From Candidatus Zipacnadia bacterium (GTDB lineage: Bacteria > Armatimonadota > Zipacnadia > Zipacnadales > Zipacnadaceae), in NCBI GenBank assembly GCA_029821415.1, contig JALGTJ010000108.1:1-6138 (forward strand): a stretch of DNA of 6,138 bases, in the 5' to 3' direction. The notes under the pieces are model-generated. The model searched no databases. It was not told where the DNA came from and worked only from the letters and a program-made list of their open reading frames with translations. Position numbers and translations under genes: made by a program. Of this stretch, positions 1 to 5,631 are shown one piece after another. The first letter of the stretch is position 1, and each line of letters starts with the position of its first letter.

Positions 1-76
1 TTACTCTCCATAACTTCCGTGTAGTGCGGATACACATCTGGAACTAGGTCCACGCTTGGCCAAACTTTGCAGGTCA

Positions 77-110
77 CGGCGGCCTCGCCACGGCGGGGCC
101 GCTGGTTTTT
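77..110 (+). terminator. Rho-independent terminator for a gene upstream of the window
   Basis: A GC-rich stem pairs 77-88 with 93-104 (12 pairs, two of them G-T wobbles) around the four-base loop 89-92, and is followed after one base by TTTTT at 106-110. The T-run lies only on the right side, so the terminator works on the + strand. It sits about 30 bases after the TAG at 45-47, which closes an open + frame entering from the left edge (codons from base 3, ending ...RIHIWN). That frame is too short to identify. The terminator implies that dnaG has its own promoter and is not read through from the left. Confidence 0.6.
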
Positions 111-199
111 CCCCTTCGGGTAGTGACCGACAGATAATTCCTCGCTGGAATATGGGAAGGCTTTTCTCTGACTAAGGCGAATTTGTTTATGTGGCCGCT

Positions 200-332
200 C
201 CTACTGAGCTTCGCGTAATGCCAAGCTTAGACATCTCCCGGTAGCGCGGGCGTCTCGCCCGCGTGGACAGGCGAGGACGCCTGTCCTACCCAACGAATAC
301 TATTCACTTTCAATTATGCGAAGCTCAATAGG
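200..332. repeat. Long inverted repeat enclosing a palindromic repeat pair
   Basis: The arms 200-219 (core TGAGCTTCGCGTAAT at 205-219) and 313-332 (core ATTATGCGAAGCTCA at 313-327) are inverted copies matching at 18 of 20 positions. As RNA one mismatch becomes a G-U pair, leaving a single C-A mismatch. Between the arms lie about 93 bases containing the double hairpin at 241-289. The arrangement resembles a small non-autonomous element or a structured intergenic repeat. I see no clear target-site duplication outside the arms, and no coding capacity. Confidence 0.5.
241..289. repeat. Inverted pair of GTAG-headed REP-like hairpins (BIME-like)
   Basis: Two perfect hairpins stand back to back. 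The first is CGCGGGCG (245-252), loop TCT, CGCCCGCG (256-263). The second is GGACAGGCG (265-273), loop AGGA, CGCCTGTCC (278-286). The first is preceded by GTAG (241-244). The second, read on the minus strand, is also preceded by GTAG (minus strand of 286-289). Both have a GGCGTC(C)TCGCC-type core. A GTAG tetranucleotide in front of a hairpin is the hallmark of REP sequences mobilised by RAYT (TnpA-REP) transposases, and an inverted pair matches a BIME. Assignment to that class is inference; no RAYT gene is in the window. Similar repeats are, from memory, frequent in genomes of Armatimonadota and other environmental phyla. Confidence 0.6.
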
Positions 333-431
333 GAGGACTATTGCCCCGCTCAGCGAAGCAATTGTGGGTTAGGAAGGATAGGCGCGCGTCTTGTGAAGCG
401 TCGTAAGCAGCGGGCGGCGGCGTTGTGAGCT

Positions 432-2441
432 ATGGCTGACAAAGATATCAAGGAAGAAATCAAGCGACGAATTGACATTGTTGAGCTGATCTCCCAGTAC
501 GTTCCCCTGAAGAAAGCCGGGCGGCGGTTCAAGGCGCGCTGTCCCTTTCACGAGGAAAAGACCGCCTCATTCTTTGTTGACCCGGTAGCAGGGCTGTGGC
601 ACTGCTTCGGTTGTGGTGCCGGGGGTGACGTCTTTTCGTTCCTGGAGCAGATAGAGGGGATTAGCTTCGCGGAGGCCGGCGAGCGGTTGGCCGAGCGCTG
701 TGGGCTTAGCTGGCGGGCTGGGCCCAGGGAGCAGGCTCAAGCCCAACGGAGCAAGCTGCTACGCCGGGCGGTGAAGTTAGCTGCCGAGCATTTTTCTGCA
801 AATCTGTACAAGCCGTTCGGTCAGTTAGCGCTGAACTATTTGCGGGAACGGGGCTTCTCAGATGATATTCTACAGAACTTTGGACTGGGATTTGCAGTCA
901 ATAGTTGGGATGACCTGCTGAAGTTTCTGTCAGGCAAGGGGATCTCGGTAGACCATATGCGTGAGGCGGGGCTAGTCAAGCGCGGTGAGCGAGGCAGCGA
1001 CTACGATGTGTTTCGTAATCGCATCATGTTTCCTATCACTGATGCCGCCGGTGCGGTGATTGGCTTCGGCGGGCGGGCCATGGACCCTGATGAACCCGCT
1101 AAGTACCTTAACTCACCTGATACCCATCTATTCAACAAGCGTGAGCATCTGTACGGACTTGCGCAGGCTCGACACGAGCTTGTTGCGCAGAAGCGCGCGA
1201 TAGTGGTGGAGGGATACACTGATGTTCTCGCCTTGCACCAAGCCGGGCTGAGAACTGTGGTAGCTACCCTGGGTACGTCTATGACTCGGGAACACCTGGG
1301 GCTGCTGCGTCGCTATGTAGACGAGGTGATTCTGTGTTTTGATGCCGATGCTGCCGGCATGGCCGCGGCGTTACGTAATATCGAGCTTTTTGAGACCAGC
1401 AATGTGGCGGCACGAGTAATGGTGTTGCCTGAGGGGATGGACCCAGACGAATTCGTCCGGAAGCAGGGAGCTGAGCAGTTCCAGGAATTGGCTCGCCAGG
1501 CCGTGGATATCGTGGAATACCAGATAGACATGCTGTTTCGCCGGCACCGGGACCAGGGCGCTGACGCGTTGGCCCGCGCTGCCCGCGAGGCAGTAGATGT
1601 GCTGGGGCGAGTCCCCGACCGGACGCGTCGGGAGGAATTATTGGTGCGGGCGGCTGACCGGTGGGGGCGGGGCCAGCCCCAGCGGGCGGCGAATATGCAA
1701 GCGGCATTGCGTATGGAACTGCAGCGGCGAGCGGGCCGGCGGAGAAGCTCATCTCGCCGGCGCAGCGGACGGTGGGATCGCAGCTTTATTGCCGAGACCA
1801 TAGCGGCCGAAGCCGCGAACGGTGGGCAGGTGTTGGCGGGACTGGAGAGGGAGCTGCTGTGCGCCGCATTGGAGTCAACCCAGTGGGCTGAGCAGGTCTT
1901 CGCAACACTTCGTCCTGAGGACTTCCAGGTAGCTGAGCACCGGACGATTGCGCAGGCCATCGTGCATTGCCTGGAATCGGATGAGGAGTACAAGCCGCAG
2001 CAGATTCCTCATCTGTTCTCTGAACAAGAAGGTGTTTATGAAGTGGCTGGAGAACTTCTACTGGCTGAGCCGCCTGCTGATCTGGATGGGGAACTATTGG
2101 CGGCAGGCGCACGTAAGCTGCGCAAACACCGTTTGTTCAGTGGGCTGCGTGAAGCGTACGAATTGCAGACTGAAGGCGAACTGGCTGCTTCTGAGGAGGA
2201 AAGAATTGAGGACTTTGAGAAACTACAGCAGCGAGTTTCACAATTAGCGGAATCAGGTGAGCTGACACATGACCATCCCGACTACCAGAGGTACTTGCGC
2301 GTAATGACCAGTCTTCATGGCAAGGGCCAATTTGATTTTCTGGAACACCCCAGCGCCATCGCCACTGACACAAGTGGTAAACGTCCTGGCGGCGCTCGTG
2401 ACAAGTCAAGTGGTGAAGAGGCTGGGGATGAAGGGAGTTGA
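432..2441 (+). CDS. dnaG: DNA primase DnaG
   Basis: This is the replicative primase, which makes the short RNA primers that start Okazaki fragments and works with the DnaB helicase at the fork. The N-terminal CHC2 zinc-binding domain (residues 1-100) has the ligand set C37-x2-H40-x17-C58-x2-C61 (CPFH...HCFGC). The RNA polymerase core follows with the basic motif FRNRIMFPI (194-202), GFGGR and KYLNSP. The TOPRIM fold has E260 in VVEGYTD and the acidic pair D304/D306 in LCFDADAAGM; DPDEF is at 337-341. An Arg/Ser-rich stretch (431-450, half arginine) links to a helical C-terminal region (about 465-625) in the position of the DnaB-interaction domain, then a polar acidic tail. At 669 residues it is longer than the usual roughly 600, mostly in the linker and tail. 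ATG 432 is chosen because the N-terminus matches the family directly and upstream starts hit stops; no strong Shine-Dalgarno precedes it. It forms an operon with rpoD 5 bases downstream. Confidence 0.96.
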   Translation: MADKDIKEEIKRRIDIVELISQYVPLKKAGRRFKARCPFHEEKTASFFVDPVAGLWHCFGCGAGGDVFSFLEQIEGISFAEAGERLAERCGLSWRAGPREQAQAQRSKLLRRAVKLAAEHFSANLYKPFGQLALNYLRERGFSDDILQNFGLGFAVNSWDDLLKFLSGKGISVDHMREAGLVKRGERGSDYDVFRNRIMFPITDAAGAVIGFGGRAMDPDEPAKYLNSPDTHLFNKREHLYGLAQARHELVAQKRAIVVEGYTDVLALHQAGLRTVVATLGTSMTREHLGLLRRYVDEVILCFDADAAGMAAALRNIELFETSNVAARVMVLPEGMDPDEFVRKQGAEQFQELARQAVDIVEYQIDMLFRRHRDQGADALARAAREAVDVLGRVPDRTRREELLVRAADRWGRGQPQRAANMQAALRMELQRRAGRRRSSSRRRSGRWDRSFIAETIAAEAANGGQVLAGLERELLCAALESTQWAEQVFATLRPEDFQVAEHRTIAQAIVHCLESDEEYKPQQIPHLFSEQEGVYEVAGELLLAEPPADLDGELLAAGARKLRKHRLFSGLREAYELQTEGELAASEEERIEDFEKLQQRVSQLAESGELTHDHPDYQRYLRVMTSLHGKGQFDFLEHPSAIATDTSGKRPGGARDKSSGEEAGDEGS

Positions 2442-2449
2442 CGTAGTTG
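2432..2449 (+). promoter_or_regulatory. Ribosome binding site and TTG start of rpoD
   Basis: AGGGAG (2432-2437) lies inside the last codons of dnaG, 9 bases before the TTG at 2447-2449. No in-frame ATG or GTG lies before sigma region 1.1, and the only nearby ATG (2457) is out of frame. The TTG start with this site therefore fixes the N-terminus. The 5-base gap after the dnaG stop suggests translational coupling. Confidence 0.65.
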
Positions 2450-4519
2450 TCGGGGGATGAGGCAACACAGATAGCAGATATTGAAGAGGTCCAACACCTC
2501 ATCAGCAAGGGGCAAGAGCAAGGTTATCTGACCTATGAGCAGATTCAGGACGCCCTCGGTGAGTGTGAACTGTTGGACACCTCGGATATTGAGGATATCT
2601 ATCGGCTGCTGCAGAAGGCGGGAGTCAGTGTAGCTGAGGACCAGGCGTCGGCCGCGGAGGAGTTGGAGTCGGAACTGGTACAGGAAGAAGAGGAACCAGG
2701 GGCAGTGCCGGTGGACGACTCGGTGCGGATATACCTGCGCAATATCGGGCGGGTCCCCTTGCTTACTAGTGAAGAAGAGATAGAGTTGGCGCGCCGCGTC
2801 AAGAAGGGCGACGGCCAAATCACCTACGACCGCTTTCGTAACTGCCTGAAGTTCACGCCCAAGTATCCTCGAGATCCGGACCGGGAATATACCGTCACTG
2901 TCCGTGGTGGTGAGCACGGTATCTATGATATCACGGGACAACCGATGCCCCGTGACGTTGTCTGGACATTTCGTACGGGCAGCCCTGACTGTCCGCTACG
3001 AGTAGTCAACACATCGCCGGCCCCGAATGAAGAGGCCGTTGAAGTGAATCGTAGTATCATTGTTGAGTTTGATGACATAGTGGCCGCTGACTCAGTCAGG
3101 GATGACCTCATTACTGTAGTAGACGAGCGTGGTCGGACTGTTGAGGGGACAGTTAGCCTGGATGAGGAGCGTCCCTGGCGGGTTCGCTTCCAGCCACATC
3201 AGCCGCTGAAACACCGCAACCGCTTCACGGTAACCGTTCGGGCTGGTGAGAAGGGGGTAAGGACCGAAGACGGCCGGGTTCTGGCCAAGAAGTACAAATG
3301 GAAGTTTGCCTCAACGCTGGCGAAAGCAGCTCCCCGGGTGGTGGCAACTGACCCGGCCGATGATGACAAGCAAGCCGATATTGCCCGGGCAATACAGATT
3401 GACTTCGACCGGCGGCTGGACCCGGCTTCGGTAAATCAGCAGACTGTGCGCCTGTGCGACGCAATGAATAATCCCGTCAGTGGGGTAGTTGTTTACGATG
3501 ACGAGCGACGCCAGGTGCGCTTCATACCTGACCAGCCGCTGACGAGACAGATGGTCTATACTCTCAGCATCACAGGCGGCCCCGGTGGGATATGCGGCGC
3601 CAGTGGCCTGCCGTTACGGGAGTCGGTGGAAATTGATTTTACCACCGCTGAGCAGCCCGAGCCGTTGACCGTCATGTGTGCTGTTCCCCCGGCAGGACAG
3701 AGTCCCGTGGGGCTGCGCCGGCCCATAGAGGTCTATCTCAGTCGCCAGCTAATTGCCAGCAGCGTTGACGAATCATGCCTGAGGGTTCGTGATGAGGAGG
3801 CCGTCCAGGCGCTAACTGAGGCGAACCTGCGTCTGGTTGTCAGCATAGCTCGTAAGTACAGCGGACGGTCATCAATGAGCTTTCTGGACTTGATTCAGGA
3901 GGGCAATGTTGGGCTGATGCGTGCGGTGGAGAAGTTTGACTACCGCAAGGGCTACAAATTCAGCACTTATGCCACGTGGTGGATCCGCCAGGCGATCTCC
4001 CGAGCCATAGCCGACCAGAGCCGGATTATCCGAGTGCCAGTGCATATGGTGGAGACAATTAACCGTCTGGTCAAGGCCTCACGAGAGCTGCTCCAGCAGC
4101 TCGGTCGAGAGCCGACCCTGGAGGAAGTCGCCAATGAGATAGATATGCCGATGGAGCGGGTGGCTGAGATTAAGCGCATCGCTCCCAAGCCTTTGTCTCT
4201 GGAAGCTCCAGTAGGGGAAGAGGAAGACAGCCATCTGGGCGACTTCGTGCCTGACGATCAAGAAGAGACGCCGGTGGAGATAGCTTCCAATGTCGCCCTA
4301 CGCGAGCAGCTCAACCGGTTACTGGATCAACTGACCGAACGCGAGCGGGAAGTGCTAAAGCTGCGTTTCGGTCTGGAAGACGGCTATCCTCGGACCCTGG
4401 AAGAGGTTGGGCACATCTTTGAGGTTACGCGCGAGCGCATTCGTCAGATTGAGGCAAAGGCCCTCCACAAGCTCCGCCAACCCCAGCTAAATCGGCTGCT
4501 GCGAGACTACTTGGCGTAG
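2447..4519 (+). CDS. rpoD: Primary sigma factor RpoD/SigA with an inserted Ig-like domain array
   Basis: This is the housekeeping sigma70 (group 1) subunit that directs RNA polymerase to promoters. Region 1.1 lies at about residues 10-65, then an acidic linker (66-89), and region 1.2 at 90-122 (DSVRIYLRNIGRVPLLTSEE, ending RRVKKGD). Residues 123-449 are foreign: bacterial Ig-like repeats, described separately. Canonical sequence resumes at EEAVQALTEANLRLVVSIA. Region 2 contains FLDLIQEGN and the promoter-melting and -10 recognition segment YKFSTYATWWIRQAIS (503-518). Region 3 contains RVPVHMVETINRL and DSHLGDFVPDD (594-604, the finger). Region 4 ends in the -35-binding helix-turn-helix with VTRERIRQIEAKAL (660-673). 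All regions of a functional primary sigma are present. Without the insert it would be 363 residues, like Bacillus SigA. A small oddity is GRSSMSFLDL in region 2, one residue longer than the usual GRG(M/L)SFLDL. It is the second gene of an operon with dnaG; no clear terminator follows. Confidence 0.95.
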   Translation: MSGDEATQIADIEEVQHLISKGQEQGYLTYEQIQDALGECELLDTSDIEDIYRLLQKAGVSVAEDQASAAEELESELVQEEEEPGAVPVDDSVRIYLRNIGRVPLLTSEEEIELARRVKKGDGQITYDRFRNCLKFTPKYPRDPDREYTVTVRGGEHGIYDITGQPMPRDVVWTFRTGSPDCPLRVVNTSPAPNEEAVEVNRSIIVEFDDIVAADSVRDDLITVVDERGRTVEGTVSLDEERPWRVRFQPHQPLKHRNRFTVTVRAGEKGVRTEDGRVLAKKYKWKFASTLAKAAPRVVATDPADDDKQADIARAIQIDFDRRLDPASVNQQTVRLCDAMNNPVSGVVVYDDERRQVRFIPDQPLTRQMVYTLSITGGPGGICGASGLPLRESVEIDFTTAEQPEPLTVMCAVPPAGQSPVGLRRPIEVYLSRQLIASSVDESCLRVRDEEAVQALTEANLRLVVSIARKYSGRSSMSFLDLIQEGNVGLMRAVEKFDYRKGYKFSTYATWWIRQAISRAIADQSRIIRVPVHMVETINRLVKASRELLQQLGREPTLEEVANEIDMPMERVAEIKRIAPKPLSLEAPVGEEEDSHLGDFVPDDQEETPVEIASNVALREQLNRLLDQLTEREREVLKLRFGLEDGYPRTLEEVGHIFEVTRERIRQIEAKALHKLRQPQLNRLLRDYLA
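2813..3793 (+). other. Circularly permuted Big_5/SbsA-type Ig-like array inside RpoD
   Basis: This segment encodes RpoD residues 123-449. Domain order: second half of an Ig-like domain (123-183, GQITYD...FTPKYP...EYTVTV...WTFRTG); a full domain (184-295, RVVNTSPAPNEEAVEV...VRFQPHQPL...RFTVTV...KWKFAST); another full domain (296-407, RVVATDPADDD...VRFIPDQPL...YTLSITGG...IDFTT); and the first half of a domain (408-449, AVPPAGQSPVGLRRPIEVYL...LRVRD). The recurring pattern of SPA or DPA near the start, then F-x-P-x-x-P-L, Y-T-V-T-V and W-x-F-x-T is that of Big_5 (SbsA Ig-like) domains of cell-surface proteins. Aligned with the third segment, the two halves meet at a gap of about seven residues, the hairpin loop. 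The segment is 981 bases with no frame change or stop. It shows no intein, intron or transposase features. Domain identity is from motif reading, not a profile search. Confidence 0.85.
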
Positions 4520-4579
4520 CCGGCAAAGTTACGCGCGGACTTACTCGCTTTTCCGTGGTGCTCGCTCGACGCTTGGCAA

Positions 4580-5030
4580 CTATGCGTCAGCGCTGATGTC
4601 TGTTCCACCAGCCGGCACTCTTTCCCAATGGCCGATCCATAGCCACAGGCATGCTGTCAGCAGCAATAGCTCCTGCCATAGCGAACTCCAGGTGCGGGGG
4701 TCAGCGAGTGGATCGAGACTGTAACAGCCACATTGGATGAACTAAGGCAGCGATGAACACCAATGTCAGAAAGCTCAGCAGCAGGCCCACTGCCCGGGCC
4801 CAGACTCCGACAAGCAGCATGACCCCGGCGACCAGTTCGGTCCACGGTAGCCATAGGGCCACCAGCGGCACAAGGGCAACCGGCAGAAGTTGATATCTCT
4901 CAATGATGCGCGCGAAGGCATCCGGGTAGACGATCTTCTCCCAACTGGCCACTATGAAGGCGGCGGCGACAGCCAGTCGCAGAATCAGGATTCGGCCAAC
5001 GGAGCGGCTTGTTGCTGGCATCACTGTCAT
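4580..5030 (-). pseudogene. DoxX/MauE-family membrane protein, frameshifted
   Basis: The gene reads from ATG at 5030 as a hydrophobic four-helix protein of the DoxX/MauE type. It has an N-terminal helix with the conserved S-W-E-K (29-32), then AFARIIERYQLLP, the P-W-T-E-L motif opening the next helix, and VFIAAL at the end of another. This frame then runs off-family and stops at 4701-4703. The expected remainder is in the next frame: IQCGCYSLDPLADPRTW, then a hydrophobic helix LWQELLLLTACLWLWI, ending at the stop 4580-4582. The CGC motif (4724-4732) is the family's conserved cysteine pair. The shift must lie between about 4733 and 4744, and a few residues seem missing there. Its ATG overlaps the rhodanese stop (ATGA), indicating coupling. 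In M. tuberculosis a DoxX protein works with the rhodanese SseA in membrane thiol/oxidative defence, a possible but unproven analogy. It is a true lesion or a sequence error. Confidence 0.75.
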
Positions 5031-5535
5031 TCACCTGAAGCGTGGTGGGTATCCTGTCCAGTAGCAACTGGGTAGCCTGCGGCTGCCCATTCCTCTACTC
5101 CTACCGCCAAGAGATAGAGGTGCTTGTAGCTGTGTCGTTGTAGCTCCCTGGCTACTCGATCCTTCGAGCCACATCCCGTCGCACAGTACAGGATAAGTGT
5201 GTGGTTTTTGTCTACCTGACTGCACCAGCGATGTGCTTATCAGCATAGCTGGACGAACCTCGCGTATCAACGAACACTACTTGCTCGTTCTGGGCCAACT
5301 GGTGAGCACGCTCGAGGCCGATCTCTTGGGCCTTGGGCACGGGTTGGTTAGGTCGGAAGTCGGACTGTTTGGGCCATACGAAAAGCATGTTGAAAATGAA
5401 ACCCAGGCCCAGAGATAGCAGGACCAGTATAAATATTCGGTTCAGGTCGGTGGTAACGTCACCCCGCCGCCACCAGCCGGTTATTACAGTAATGAGTCTG
5501 TTTTGATGATTTTGATTCTCACTGAGCTGCTTCAT
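5027..5535 (-). pseudogene. Membrane-anchored rhodanese-like sulfurtransferase, frameshifted
   Basis: Starting at ATG 5535, the protein has a polar N-terminus, one transmembrane helix (residues 34-53, IFILVLLSLGLGFIFNMLFV) and then a rhodanese domain: VVFVDTR-x4-YADKHIAGAV, matching the family V-D-x-R...Y-x-x-G-H-I-x-G-A. That frame stops at 5212-5214. The second half of the domain follows in another frame: KNHTLILYCATGCGSKDRVA with the catalytic-position cysteine at 5183-5185, then YKHLYLLAVGVEEWAAAGYPV, ending at TGA 5027-5029. The two halves join at GAV/VDKNH, and about ten residues normally found there are absent, so a small deletion with frameshift fits better than a single-base error, though the latter is possible. 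The intact enzyme would transfer sulfane sulfur through a cysteine persulfide at the membrane. It is the first gene of a pair with the DoxX/MauE protein. No strong Shine-Dalgarno is visible before ATG 5535. Confidence 0.8.
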
Positions 5536-5549
5536 TGTGGATTAGGTAA

Positions 5550-5630
5550 TCATGCCGACCACTCTGGGCTAGCGCGATTGTATACCAGCCCTATTGCCAT
5601 TAACGCCAGTCCAGTTAGCCTTTGTTCCAT
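5550..5630 (-). CDS. Possible 26-residue hydrophobic small ORF upstream of the rhodanese
   Basis: An ATG at 5630 opens a 26-codon frame with a charged start (MEQR), a hydrophobic stretch LTGLALMAIGLVY and a polar tail, stopping 14 bases before the rhodanese start. The shape suits a tiny single-helix membrane peptide or a leader whose translation couples to the rhodanese. Against it, no Shine-Dalgarno precedes the ATG, the length can occur by chance, and a weak extended -10-like sequence for the minus strand (TG-N-TATACA, 5587 to 5579) lies inside it. I do not recognise a family. Confidence 0.2.
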   Translation of the reverse strand: MEQRLTGLALMAIGLVYNRASPEWSA

Positions 5631-5631
5631 G

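Larger units (their letters stand above)
111..431. other. Intergenic region upstream of dnaG; no gene seen
   Basis: I find no credible coding region here: minus-strand open stretches lack sensible starts and resemble no known family. The segment holds the nested repeat element at 200-332, described separately, then about 100 bases leading to dnaG. I could not assign a convincing -35/-10 pair for dnaG. AT-rich patches at 130-190 and 295-317 are possible promoter sites, but neither has a good hexamer pair. Confidence 0.5.

Noticed and set aside
3..47. Partial + strand gene ending at the left edge
   Set aside because: The frame ends at TAG 45-47, 29 bases before a terminator, which fits a gene tail, but 14 codons with no recognisable motif are too few to list as a gene.
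1..171. Minus-strand open frame ending at TAA (bases 1-3)
   Set aside because: It has no ATG and only one weak TTG start, it runs through the terminator hairpin, and its composition resembles no protein family.
1313..1993. Long minus-strand open frame inside dnaG
   Set aside because: It is antisense to strongly conserved DnaG sequence, is rich in Arg/Ser as expected from a GC-rich shadow frame, and shows no family motifs.
2315..2941. Minus-strand open frame across the dnaG-rpoD junction
   Set aside because: It overlaps the well-supported sigma N-terminus and dnaG C-terminus and has no recognisable domain.
2813..3793. Intein or intron as explanation of the rpoD insert
   Set aside because: There is no Cys/Ser/Thr at the N-terminal splice position (G123), no His-Asn at the C-terminal end, no homing-endonuclease motif, and the segment is a continuous reading frame made of Ig-like repeats.
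4520..4579. Terminator between rpoD and the convergent DoxX gene
   Set aside because: I looked for a stem with a T-run on either strand; only short imperfect pairings and a TTTT at 4550-4553 are present, which is not enough to call.
5206..5215. Programmed -1 frameshift at the A-run near the rhodanese break
   Set aside because: The A-run lies after the in-frame stop on the minus strand, no X-XXY-YYZ heptamer precedes it, and the missing residues point to a deletion instead.
5197..5418. Plus-strand 73-codon frame opposite the rhodanese
   Set aside because: It is the reverse complement of the conserved rhodanese N-terminal half, with no ribosome binding site or family similarity.
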